Assembly (NCBI GenBank): GCA_014904845.1
Contig: MU119203.1
Coordinates: 744,001-808,000 of the forward strand
Reading direction: 5' to 3'
Source: Acephala macrosclerotiorum
Taxonomy: Eukaryota > Ascomycota > Leotiomycetes > Helotiales > Mollisiaceae
DNA: 64,000 nucleotides
In this document: piece by piece, positions 23,578 to 34,784 of the stretch
Numbering within the stretch: position 1 is the stretch's first letter
How the letters are laid out: each line of letters opens with the position of its first letter
Notes under the pieces: model-generated
The model's input: only the letters and a program-made list of their open reading frames with translations
Told to the model about the DNA's origin: nothing
Databases searched by the model: none
Position numbers and translations under genes: made by a program

Positions 23578-24521
23578 ACTTTGGATGTCTTAATCTGAAA
23601 TTTGTGGCGTAGAGCATGCGGTGTGATCTGGCCCAAAAAGGACTGCCTAAAAAAAATATCGTGAAGTGGCTTGAGAAGAGAACGCCATCTTACGACCACT
23701 GACCAGAAATGCTGAGTGCTTGCCCGGTTTTCGAAATTGAGCCTCATGAAGCTGAAAATAGAAGAGAAGGGTTTGTGACTTGGTGATGTTGGGAAGGAGT
23801 CTCGCAGCGAGCCAAAAAGGCGACGCTTGCGTACCAAAGTACTAGGAATCAGGGGCATTCGCCAGGACTTGATTTGTGAACGTGATCAGCCAAAGAAATT
23901 AAATCGAGTAGCTCCCTGGGCTTTCTGAGTACTTCTGGAAGCGCTACTCGATGTCTTTGTGCGAAGTATCTCAGTTTATCGCGAAGTCAAGGTTTCATGG
24001 CTGGGGTGCCGAAATGTCCACGTGATACTGTTCTACTTTCAACAACGTCGAAGCAGAATTCGAAGCTGAGCGCGCTACCCATCTAGGGATATTCAAAGTT
24101 GCTTCGAACAAATGTTAGAATAAAGATACAAAGTTCGAAAAGAGGAGAGTTCGGCCCGAAAGCCGCCAGATATCGGCTCGGCTCGCTTGCCAAGCCGGCT
24201 GACTCATGCCGAAGTCGACAACAGCAAGTGTCCATTTCCATGAAGACCAAGGCTTCTTCCACCACAAAACACAGTTTCAAGATATTCAGAACAATGTGAT
24301 ATATCACGCCCATAGAGGTCATCGCGGTCATCTCCTACCCAGATTTCACAGAATTAACAAAAAATGTCAGCCTGCAAGCCACTTCATGACACATGTATAT
24401 TGATGCCTGCTAACTTTCCCAAGCCGCGAACTTTACTCATTTTTCAAAGTACCTACGTACCTACTCCATAGGAACATCTACGAGATACTCAACCAGCACG
24501 AAGTGGTCAATAGCAGAGATA
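23578..24521. other. Intergenic region, possible lost 5' exon of the 22.7-kb gene and F-box promoter
   Basis: About 940 bp. A minus-strand frame at 23574-23858 is open but basic and without a signal peptide, so I do not call it. No RNA gene seen. Confidence 0.35.
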
Positions 24522-26584
24522 ATGTCCCGCTATTGCTATTTCGCTGGACATGCTGCAGCATCGCCTGCCCATGACCCACTAAAACATGTACCACGAGCAC
24601 ACACCAAATGTGCCTGTGCAGTTCTCAAAAATGAACCTCAAATGTCCCAGAAGCTCAGGATCTATCATCCAAATGGAATCCCTGATAGTTCCATAAGTAC
24701 AGCAGGACCAAGCACAGTTGAACCAAACGCAGCAGAATCGAGCACAGCGGAAGCAAGTACGGGGGAAACAAGTACGGGGGAAGCAAGTACGGGGGAAGCA
24801 AGTACGGGGGAAGCAAGTACGGGGGAAGCAAGTACAGCAGAAACAAGAGGTTTTCCCTGGACCCCTTTCCCCGCCGATCTTTGGCGCATTGTCCTCGACG
24901 TCCTCGACAATCAGGTTATTCCGCTAGACGATGATCTTTCTGAGGATGACAATGAAGTGGAGCGGGAGTCCGCCGTGAGTAGGGACTTTGGCGCCATTAG
25001 TCTCGTCTCCCGCCGCCTCCATCAAATCGCCGAGCCATACCTGTACAATAAGTTCGTCTGGATCCCCCACATCAACATTGAAAGTCCGTCCATCTCCCTC
25101 TTGGGAGGGCGGGACATGAAAGTACTCGCTAAGGCCCGCCGGAAGAAGCGCTTGGAATATCCATGGAGGTCTGGCCCGCCCCCATTCCTCCTCCTCCGGA
25201 CTCTCATTCATCAACCGACATTGGCGCGTCATTGTAAGACCGTCAAGCTTTATGCGGCATCGCCCGAGCGCGGGCTATTCTGGGACATTTTCGAGGCACG
25301 TGAAGGCGCATTCACGGTGAAGGAGTTCGGGGTTTGTGAGAAGACTATTGCCAGATTGTCCTATGACTCAAGGAACAATTGGCTTGATGCTTTGTACAAG
25401 GGTCGACTAGATGTGATTCTCGGCCTACTACTGTTACGTTTCTCCCGCTCGCCTCAACTTACGACTATCGACCTCAGAATTCGGGACGGTTCGACAGTGG
25501 GAAATCCAATTTTTGAGGCACTGACGATTCCAGCGACAGTTCAAAGACCGTTCTCCTCTGTAACTTCCATCACCTTCTCTATGGACAAATGTTACGATGA
25601 GGACTCCTTTTGGTGGCTCGAGGACCATCACGTCGAGGACGAGTTCGATGTCGATACACAAGTGGGGAAGCTTCTAAAGTTCCCACAACTGAGTTCTCTG
25701 GCACTTAATTTCTGTTCGCCTAATCCCACTTGGCCTAACGTCTTGCCAATCTCCACAAGCCTCAAACGATTGAGTCTGAAGTTTGGCTCTCTGCGAGAGA
25801 GAATGTTAGCTCAGCTGATTGAAGCTACACCTATGCTGGAAGAACTAGAATGCGACCTTGCTTACGATCGTTTCGCTGGGGGTCAAATGGATTGTTCCAT
25901 CCTTAGCCGGTCATTGGAGAGCATCAAGAATACTCTCACGTCTCTCTCGATTACCATTGTGTTGCTTTGGAAAAGGGAAAGAGATGCTCAACCTTGGGAT
26001 ATTCTGGAGCCAATGGGCTCCATGAAGGACTTTAAGAAACTCAGGTGAGATTTCCATCCAGAATGTACAGCAGATTCTGGGACATTCTGGTCTCAGTCGA
26101 TTTTGCCTGGATACATGCCACGGCTAACGAACTACCTCAAATGCGCATCTCGTTGGGTGTCCTCGAATTCGGGGGGGACTTTCCAAGTGGGCATTTGAGA
26201 GTTTCCCCGCCTCTCTGCAAATTCCAGCAATCACCGCCATGAAAAGAAAACGCACACTAAAAATGAACGTCCCACAGATACCTAGATATTCCCCTCATAA
26301 CTCTAGTTCCCACCATCCCACAACACGCCCCTTCCCTCTCAAAATACGCCCTCGAAGCGCTCCTCCCCGATTCTCTTCACCAATTCAAGACCAACCGCCA
26401 TCCTGCTTCCCCGGACAAGCACACCCGGAAAACAGCCGAGAAGCTAGTGCGTGAATACGTCGACAAGAATGCCGGAATGAAGGAGAGACTTTTAGCAATG
26501 CCGAAAGCTTGGTCAAATATAACGTTCGAGGAACGAGTCGGCAGATATGTGATCTACGGCGTAAACGAGTACTACGACTGGTAA
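24522..26584 (+). CDS. F-box-like protein with leucine-rich body and coding minisatellite
   Basis: Two exons, 24522-26044 and 26278-26584, give 609 residues. The second exon was found by extending the frame: KKL-R-YLDIPLITLVP joins cleanly across a 233-nt intron and ends GRYVIYGVNEYYDW. After a leader with repeated STGEA units comes an F-box-like start (PFPADLWRIVLDVLDN, then SLVSRRLHQIAEPYLYNKFVW), followed by irregular leucine-rich strands (LLLRTLIHQPTLARHCKTVKL, SSLALNFCSPNPTWPNVL, SLKRLSLKFGSLRERMLAQL). Such proteins usually recruit substrates to SCF ubiquitin ligases through Skp1; many ascomycetes have dozens with unknown targets. It stands at the left edge of the accessory region. The ATG at 24522 lies in the octamer AATGTCCC. 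Confidence 0.75.
24751..24845 (+). repeat. 15-bp coding minisatellite, STGEA pentapeptide repeat
   Basis: Six full units of AAGCAAGTACGGGGG (one with AAAC instead of AAGC) and a partial seventh run in tandem inside the F-box-like gene, coding STGEA/STGET. Flanking STAEA and STAET units look like older diverged copies. The period is a multiple of three, so copy-number change keeps the frame. Confidence 0.95.
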
Positions 26585-27635
26585 GGAGCGAATCAATGTC
26601 CCGGCCTTTTCGGGACATTTAGCAAGCTATTCAAGTGAGCAATGACTTCGCCCGCTTGCTGAGCCCTTTGACGCCAGAATTGAGTCGGTATCTCACCTGA
26701 TCCTCACCCTCCTCAGATGTCCCGTCATGGAAGGGATATTGAAGATACTGCAACTTCAGCACTTGGGAGGCCATCGCTGACTTTCAAAATAGGATGTCGT
26801 GATTCTGAATCTGATTCAGATTCATTGAAATTGGAGACGACGTTCAGGCTGCTACCTCGCATCCGCGAAACAAAAATGCCAAGTTTGGATTGGATCGACG
26901 TGCGATAGGCTCCAAAATCTGTCCGGGCAGCGCAGCGGGTCTATGCCAAGGTAACGGAAGAACACCGTTTGCAGTTGATGTTCGGAACCTTATGGGCAGA
27001 GAGACTGAAAATTATACAATAAAGATTCTTGTATGGACAGACATACTTGACGCAAAGCCCAATAATTATTGCCAAGGCATGCTGGAACTAGAGCAAACAA
27101 AGTCAATCGTGAAGCAAAGTTCAATCGGCACTTGGACCCCTATTGGATGAGCCGGCCCCTGTCTATCAAAGTGATTGAGCAGTCCTGGTTTTGCTTCGGG
27201 CTGATGGGATAGTGTATTTTCAAATGCTACCTGCTTCTTCTGGTGCGTCTGATACGCTCGAAGACATCCATCGCGAGCAAACGGCTCAACAAAATCTCAA
27301 ACCAGGATGTCTAGCCGGTTTAAACTCGGCATCATTTACCCGATTATGCAACCAACCCACGTTCAATTCATGGAAAAAGTGGCTAATTCCAATTCTTCGA
27401 AAAATTAACTTAAACTTTAGTTGGAATTGGTATTAGGGATCCCTGCACTTGATCCTCGTACCCTCACCATGAAAAAGTTTTCGAAGCAAGAAGCGCACTG
27501 TCTAAGAGTGATTCCAATGAGAATACTAGAACGGGAAACCAAAAGCCCCTCACGCACTCAATCTCCAAACTCCAAGACCTCTAATCAAGTCCTAAATGCC
27601 AGGCGAGCCACATCGCCCCCCCTCAGCCCGACCCC
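26585..27635. other. Gene-free stretch after the F-box-like gene
   Basis: About 1 kb. Short frames on both strands have no domain I recognise. Nothing besides the inverted repeat at 26595 stands out. Confidence 0.4.
26595..26619. repeat. 9-bp inverted repeat AATGTCCCG / CGGGACATT just after the F-box gene stop
   Basis: Arms at 26595-26603 and 26611-26619 are perfect, with a 7-nt spacer, beginning 11 bp after the stop codon. It may be a 3' UTR hairpin or a protein site. It joins two copies of an octamer that is over-represented in this window. Confidence 0.6.
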
Positions 27636-28450
27636 TCAACAACGATCCTTCCTCACAACCACATTATAATTATCCGTATCAAACTCCTGTCCACAAATAT
27701 ACCACTAATTGTTAATATTCGCATTATACTCCGAGCAGTCATTGATCATATCCTGGGCATAAGAAGCGATGTAACCGCAATTCGGCTAGATCTCGTATGC
27801 GTTGTCGTGCAGAGGAAGATGGCGAAGTTCCAGGGGCAGGAAACCCTAGAGCCCTTCGTAAACCAGTACCTACTTTGGGAAAACGAGAGTGGAAGTATAA
27901 GAGAAAGGGTAAAGAAAGGAGGGGGCGTACGTTCCGAGGACCACCACCGACGTCATAGACTCCGTTGAAATTGTTGAGGTAGGTGATTCCTTCTTGGATG
28001 TGGACGATCTCGGCGCCGATCCAGTTTTGGCCTGCTACTGGGTAGCATAGTAGAGCTGCCTAATCATTTCGTCAGCATGCCTTCCTCCCCTCAATCACCC
28101 TATGATTGAGAGACATGCCTTATTATGTGGACCACGAGCCTCGAGATCACGGCTAGCTGTAGTGGCAATTCGGGAAGCGGAAGCGTTTACCACAACGTCA
28201 GGATACAGCTTGGTGAACTCAGCGTACATTTCCTTCTGCTGTTGGTACTCCGAACGGCGTTCGGGATGAGGGCCACAGTGCCGCTCGATTCAAATGGAAC
28301 ACCATGGATTGTGCCGCGGAAGCGCAAGGGACTGATGGTGTGACATTTCATGCCGTCGAGTTGGTTGGTAGTGCGGATTGAGAAGGTGAAGACTGGTGGG
28401 ACGATGAAGAGGAGAAGCGCAATGAGCTCGAAGAAGATGATTTGTGACAT
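27636..28450 (-). pseudogene. Copy A of a small cysteine-rich secreted protein family, inactivated
   Basis: The start has a good signal peptide (MSQIIFFELIALLLFIVPPVFTF) and family blocks follow in order: GTIHGVPFE, MYAEFTKLYPDVVVNASA, PVAGQNWIGAEIVHIQEGITY, GGGPRN, RVSCPW-FAIFLC, and the C-terminal GQEFDTDNYNVVVRKDRC ending at 27638. Breaks seen: the first intron donor is gone (sequence reads GTGGCC where relatives have GAG|GTAAG), the second has GC instead of GT, bases are missing near the CCP block and the LCND block, and a TAG lies in the block before GQEFDT. It is the only copy on the minus strand and lies 5 kb from the others. I do not reconstruct the protein. Confidence 0.75.
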
Positions 28451-28980
28451 TTTATTTTCTTGTACAAGTGATTGAGAAATATTTGAATGGAAGAGGGAGA
28501 GATTTGTGTTGTTTGCTTGCGAATTGTTCTGGAGGGTATGAAGAGTAGAAGTTAGTAGTTTAGTATTGGTTTTAAAAGGAAAGAACTTGAAGAAGCGCGC
28601 ACAGATCTACAGGAATTTATGCTTCAATTAAAACACGGTCAGCTTCATCTAGAAAAAAACCACACCACTTGGTACATTGGATGAAGTCCAAAATCGATCA
28701 ACATAAGTGACGGCTCCTAGGAAGCACACTTAACCAGAACCAGACTTGGCTAAATAGGTAATATCATAATGTCAGCCTGATTAGAAAAACTGTCCTAATA
28801 TATACTTTTCCCAAATTAAAGTTCCCATGTCCTAAGAGACATTGAAAACTTTTGTCACCCATACCGTATGTACACGCATTATGTTCCTTGTGGTATACCC
28901 CAGCTCCATATCAACTCCTCGCTATGCAAACGCCATCACCTATTATCTACCTCAATCTCCTAATTGACCCGGGAGTTTGA
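28451..28980. other. Intergenic, copy A promoter and lectin 3' region
   Basis: 530 bp with no supported gene. A mildly AT-rich part at 28760-28870 is seen. Confidence 0.35.
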
Positions 28981-30391
28981 TTAAGCAACGAAAGTCTCCG
29001 TCCAAGTAGCATTGTTTAATGCCCCTTGCACCAACTTCCCCTGAGACACTTGCCAGAATCGAACCTGGTCCGTCCACCCAACAGCCGTAATATCAGCACC
29101 AGCGTAATCAGCATTCGCCCAAATACGTTGTCTCGACGGTTGGTTGGTCCATATGGTATTCGTCGTCTGCGAGGCGTTATTCCCGACGTATTCATAAATA
29201 CCGGTATCGGTTCCGGTGAAGTAGACGTGGAGTTGATCTTGGCCGACGCTGTACGCTGCACCGAGACCGGATAGGGAGTCCCACGCACTGAAGGGTGATG
29301 CTGAGATGGGGAGTGCTGGAATTGTTAGTGAGGATTAGGGCGAGGAAAGAAGAGGACTCACGAGTCGTCCATGCGCCGTTGGTGAATTGCATGTTAAAGA
29401 GGTTTTGGGAGGATGAGTCGACATAGAAGAGGTTGATATTGTTGGTAGTTGAGTTGACGTTCACGGCTGCGATGCTCGAGGCATTCAATCCCGATCCACC
29501 GATTCGCCCCCCTGTGTTGAACCCAGACTCATTGCCCTGGAGTTGTGAGATAAAGCCTTTATTATCGTGGTAGTAAACTCTCCAGTCCTTTTGATTGTTG
29601 ACATTGACCGCTGCCAGGCCAGTGTTGTCGTTCGCAGGAATATCGGTAGGAAGGAGACAATTCGAAATGGTGTTACATTTCGCAGAACCTGATGCACAAG
29701 TGATTGCCGACATTGTGATGTTGTGGGTACCAGATATGTAGAAGAGATTGATCTGCTCAGAGCGTTAGCGATGTTAGCAACCAAGCCACTCTGTAACATC
29801 ACTCACCATGACCACACCAGTATTTTCATCTTGCTCTGCGGTAGCCGATAGAGGAGAGCCGATTTTGGGCTGAATAGTCAAAGGAACCTTCTGAGATGGC
29901 TGGAATCCACCTCCCTCGAGACTGACTTGGAGATTAATGCCGCCGGTGTTGTTCTGGGAGAAAAGGTGCATGTTCCAAGTTGTGCCATCTTGCAAGAACA
30001 GTCCAGAGCTCGCAACACTGTCTCTGGTACTGTTGGTGACCACAGGCTTATGTGACAGATCATTTTCCCTCTTGCGTGTTGCCACCACCAGCCCAACCGA
30101 GATACCGATCAAGATAATCAACAAAACAACGCCAGCAAGGATCCAGAGCAAATGTCTCTTCCAGAACGGGGGCGGATATGCTCGCTCCGGCAGCTCCGAG
30201 TTGGCATATTTGGAAGGTGCTAGTTGCGGATGGGTGTCCGAGGTCGCTTGATGTACTTCGATTCCATCAGCGACCGGCACACATATCTTTTCGTCGGGAT
30301 AATAAGCAGCTGCACTCTCCACCGGGGAGATGACAACATGTTTCTCATCGTCAATAGGCGTTTGAAGAGTAGAGACCGGAGATACCTCCAT
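28981..30391 (-). CDS. Type II membrane protein with fucose-specific-lectin-like propeller
   Basis: Three exons on the minus strand, 29807-30391, 29362-29752 and 28981-29315, give 436 residues. The first ~75 residues are cytosolic (MEVSPVSTLQTPIDDEKHVV, Pro-rich RAYPPPFWKRH), then a strong transmembrane segment LLWILAGVVLLIILIGISVGLVVA. The outside part repeats a propeller motif ending in xIxxYx or LFYxD: VNVNNQKDWRVYYHDNKGFI, INLFYVDSSSQNLFNM, GQDQLHVYFTGTDTGIYEYV, ADITAVGWTDQVRFWQVSQG. The pattern matches the AAL/AFL fucose-lectin fold, but here it is membrane-tethered rather than secreted free. Ligand binding is not proven: individual fucose-contact Arg/Glu residues should be checked blade by blade. 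Introns are 54 and 46 nt. Confidence 0.82.
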
Positions 30392-33389
30392 GGTGGATTG
30401 CTTGTCAATGAACTTTGGCTGAGGCGCTTTCAGGTTGTAGAGGCATGCTATTGAAAGTCGTGGACTTAGATTGACCTAGAGTATCACTTGTTAGCATTGT
30501 CTGCCAAAGGGGGAGGTAGGGACAAGTCAGAAGCCTTGCAGTCCGGTCGGCAATCCGTGTGTTCCATACATCAACGGAAGCATGGGACGACTCGATACAT
30601 GATGCACGATGCTGAGCCTGTGACTCTGATTTCTGATCATGTGATGGTTTCTTACCATAATGTCAATTGCTGAAGATGTTGAGTTTGGAAGATACCCAAA
30701 CCGAGAATAAAGAATGTAATGAACAAATTATGTGTTCGAAAGTAAGTCGATCAACGCCGCAACATATCCCAAGCATTCCAATAAAGAAAGAATTGGACCG
30801 CAAGAGAACGAGGCCAAAAGAGTGTAAGAAGAATATGATCGATCGAAAGCAAAAAGATGTACCCGAATATCAACAAGTAAGATTACATGGAAAGGGAACA
30901 TGCACGCTTGTGTCCCAGTTACAGCGAGGAAAGCTCCCGGCGCATGAAGTCTTGATCCTTCTGGGGTTGGTGAGGTGTTCTGCGGCTGCAAATGTGGGTT
31001 CGACGAGGCAATCTGCACCCGTATCATGACGAGAGCTCTTTCTCTCACATGAGAGGGGGGCAGTCTTGGCCAGGACATCGGAACCGAAGATCTCTTGGAT
31101 GTCTACCCCATGTCGTCTCATGCTCTAATATTTTGACAGCGGTACGGAGCCATACACGAGGTAGAGTTGACTCGTATGAACGTTTTGTAAGGTTGAAGAT
31201 GTCAAGGCAACGCCAACTTCCAAGACATCATGTGCAGGGGATCCGGGTAGGCTAGGCCCGGTTATTCTGGAATGCACACTAAATAAAGTTTAGATGGTGC
31301 CGGAATTTTGACGGTCTCGTATTGTTTAGGGTGAGTGGGGTTTCTCGAGACAAGACCTTGCTTGGCACGGTCCTTCTCTCCTAGAGCTTGAGCTGAACAT
31401 GTCCTGTCATTCATAACGAGGCCGACATCCGGTTGTGTTGTCCCCGGTGACATACCTCCGCGTCTCAATCAGATAAGAGGCCGGTGAGGCCGAGCTGTCA
31501 AGAGGCTTGAGGTCGAAGACGTTCGTTCATCTCTGTACTTCGGGACACTTCCGGGTTCATAGCACGGCATCGATATCAGGGTCTTGATATGCTTAAAGAA
31601 ACAAACAAGTTGTGCTGCACGTGCCTTCGTCGCCATGACGATGATGAGCGTGGTTGATGATGCGATGAGAGGAGAATCAATTGGGGAGGGAAGTTTCGGT
31701 CGTGGAATGTCGCGTGCGCACGGACCAAGCGCTTTTCGCTTGTCTGAAACGGGAAAGAAGGCACCCAGCGCCCCCTTTTCTAGAAGGCTTGGCCACTTGA
31801 TGGAAAATCCCCATCTTCCGGACAACCCAGACTTTCTTCGCAAACAAGGAACATCTATCTCATCGACATCCAAGCCCATGACCATAAGATGTGCAGCCAA
31901 ATACAACGCAAATAGCATTGTGATGTTACCACTGACGATCTCTTGTCTTTCGAAGCCCCCCTTTCTAGGGATCGACGGGCTCTGCGCGAAGAGAGAACCC
32001 TGTGGATGCTCAGCACTGCCACTCCGTTCATCTATATGAGGGTATCCCCTTCTTTCTGATCAAATCCGGCCATCCCGAATTGAAAAACATTTTCCAGCTG
32101 TATACTCGCCGTCAGAAGCCGAACGAAACAAAACTTAATGGAGTCATTCTCGCCAAGCGATTGAGCGCGTTCACCTGCAAGTAAAAGGAGAAACACTCGA
32201 GAACCAATAAGCTAGAAATAGAATCATCATCACCATCCTGGTCCTCAGTACTCACACGATGGCAATCGCCATTGATTGTCCCAGGGGTCTTGAGCCCTTG
32301 GTTCACTTTTCAAGCTCCCAGCTTAACGTCTCTCTTTGAAGCTCGGAGCTGTGGGACAACCAATAAAGTCCACGTTTTGGACCGATACGGTGGGTAGATG
32401 AATATAATGTTTCAAAATGGCCATACAACTTAACCTACCTAGTCTCAGAAATTGTTTTGCTGTATGTCTTCTTTCATCAACGTTTTGGCGCTCAGATGTG
32501 GAGATAAGTACACCGAGCAGAGCCAAAATGACCAGCAGATCGGTTTTTTACTCTCATATACACTTTTAGGCGATGATAATTCAAAGGGAAGACGTAGACT
32601 GAAGGCTTAGCCCCGGATAGCTGAGAAGGAGCAGCACGTGACTCTGAGAAATAGGTACGCCGGCGAGGATCCTTTGCTGTACGGGACGGCTGAGAAACTT
32701 TCACATTCTCAAAATGGAAATCAAGTCATGATCATCATGATATCAAACACGTAGGTCGCCACTACCAGAATGAAGGCATCTAGTTTCTCATCCGTGACTC
32801 GTTGGGGGATTCGAGGGAACACTTACTCGGAATATAAGTCGAACATTATCACGAAATAGTGGTATAGTTTCGGACGGGGATTTGAAACGGATCATGATGA
32901 TTTGGTTCCGAGGAAGGACAGGTGCTAAGTGAGGTACCAGAAACCAGAGTTACTGGGCACATGGCATACCTTGGGCTTTCGATTTGGGGGTTTTTAGAAT
33001 TCGGCATGAGGTTTCTATTCCGAACATGTCCATTTAGCTGCTCAATGGGATTACTTTTGATAGCGAGAATCTCTGTTCGAGAGCTTTCACTTGCTTCGAA
33101 AGCGAAACTGTTCCAGAACTCCAGAGTCGACAGAGTACTGTATCAAGTGGTCTGAATTCTAGGAAGCGAGTTCTTCGCTTATAGCCTCACGCTCGCTATC
33201 CCCTATATTACGTCCCCATTCCCCTTTTCCTTCAGCAAACACCATCTACTCTAGCTTCGATTTTCTCCAACTTCCTCAGTCATTCTTCAATGGCAATTCA
33301 GAAACTCCCTCAGTCATCATTGCAATCGCTGTCTAACTTTCTACAGCCGAAGTCGACCACTCTCAACATCTAAAATGCAATGCAATAGC
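30392..33389. other. Three-kilobase gene-free stretch
   Basis: No frame here has a recognisable domain, signal peptide or consistent splice pattern. The longest (31469-31918 minus, 31584-32039 plus) overlap each other on opposite strands and read as shadows. No tRNA or element end was seen. It separates the lectin gene from the tandem secreted-protein copies. Confidence 0.4.
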
Positions 33390-34167
33390 ATGAATTTAAT
33401 AGCTCTTGCCTTTATACTCTCAACCATGCCTCTGGAATGAACTCCATGCTTTCCACAGCTGCCCGAACCCTGCTGACATTGAATGTCACCGATTCTGGTT
33501 ACTAGGCTGAGAAGTCGCAGCAGATCCAATGATGCTGACTTCACTATCGGAACTCTGGGTTTCGAAGGCACTCTTCATGGCGTTAAGGTCGAACTCAACG
33601 GTAAAGTTCAAGTAAGCTCCCCAATGACCCGAAGACCTGGGAACAGTTAGCATTGTAGCTAATAGGCAGAAGGAAATGTATGCCAAGTTCTCGAACAGGT
33701 ACCCCGAAGTCGTCGCTAATGCTACCAAACTCTCCGCGAACGAGGCCAGCATCAAGCCTAGCCTCAAGCCCCGCTTTCCGGCAAGTCCAATCCACCACCA
33801 ACAGACTCACAGTAAACAGTATAGCTAGTGTGAATTCGATAAGGCGGAGGCTTCTGCTGCCCGCTCTGGCATGACGAAGATTGGTACGGCGCCTACCTCG
33901 GTCGCATCGAAAAAGGCATCCAATATCTGCAACAATTCAACGGTGTCTGTAACACTGGTCCCGGATTCACCAATTGCGTTCGTATCAGTTGTTCTTGGGA
34001 TAGTGCTATCTTCCTCTGCAACGACGTAAGAATCTCTACCTCGCGATTTGGCTGGGCAGTACTATGAAGCCTAGAATCCTTACCTAATCTCAGAGAATTG
34101 CGCATATATTGCTTCATTTGCACAGGACCTAGCTGTTCAGTACCAGAGATATCAACCGAGTAAATAA
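33390..34167 (+). pseudogene. Copy B of the cysteine-rich secreted protein family, degraded at both ends
   Basis: Middle blocks are well kept: FTIGTLGFEGTLHGVKVEL, MYAKFSNRYPEVVANATKL, FCCPLWHDEDWYGAYLGRIE with KGIQYLQQFNGVCN, then NCVRISCSWDSAIFLCND followed by a GT..AG intron and NCAYIASFAQDL. The signal exon (MNLIALAFILSTMPL) runs into TGA where relatives splice, and no clean junction to the next block exists. The frame stops at 34165-34167 before the family's C-terminal GQ-FDT block, which is missing. The intron that splits the GGPGN/C-RVSC junction in copies C and E is absent here. A shortened but expressed protein cannot be excluded. Confidence 0.6.
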
Positions 34168-34784
34168 GGTAATTTCGTTTTTGGACAAAAGTTCGATACT
34201 GGTGGGTTAACGTGGTTGTGAGAGGCGACAAATGCTAGTAGCAGGGTGGGGTATTTGAAGTGTCGTTACTCTTTTGGAACATTGAAAGGCTAGTATTTGA
34301 GAACATTTCACTTTCATGGCCAGGCACAGGTATGCTGGCTTCTGTATATTGACGTTTGATATCTCGAGAACCTCGGACTCCTCTAGGAAAGAGAGCAGAG
34401 TGATTTGATTTCGAATGGCCACGTGATGTGTTTGGTCGGAAGATCACGAGTCAATCTTTTGCCTGTTACAAATGATCTCATCTTCCAGGAAATCTCTAAA
34501 AGAGGAAAGAGAGGTTAATTGGGCAAATCCAAGACCCACTCTGGCCGCGAGGCTGCGGTCGTTGTATCTTCCATTCCTCCACCTCTCGTCTATATAAACT
34601 TGCTCCTCCAACAACAACCTCTCCCTTTTCTCTTCATCTCCTCCACCACTTGACAACCTTCAATCATCTTCCTCTATCCTTCAATCAACTATCAAGCACC
34701 CATAACATAAAGCACATCCACTCTCCCAATCTTTACTCGTCATCTCAGTCAAAGCACAAAGCACAAAGCACAAAGCAAGCCAAA
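34168..34784. other. Intergenic spacer between copies B and C
   Basis: 617 bp. Its right end has a CT-rich leader and a CACAAAG repeat (34755-34776) right before the ATG of copy C, like a fungal core promoter. No gene seen. Confidence 0.4.

Noticed and set aside
23574..23858. 94-codon minus-strand frame as the first exon of the 22.7-kb gene
   Set aside because: It is basic, has no signal peptide and does not join in frame to the downstream exon.
31469..32039. Overlapping long frames on both strands (149-151 codons)
   Set aside because: No domain, no signal peptide and no splice pattern; they overlap on opposite strands as chance frames do.
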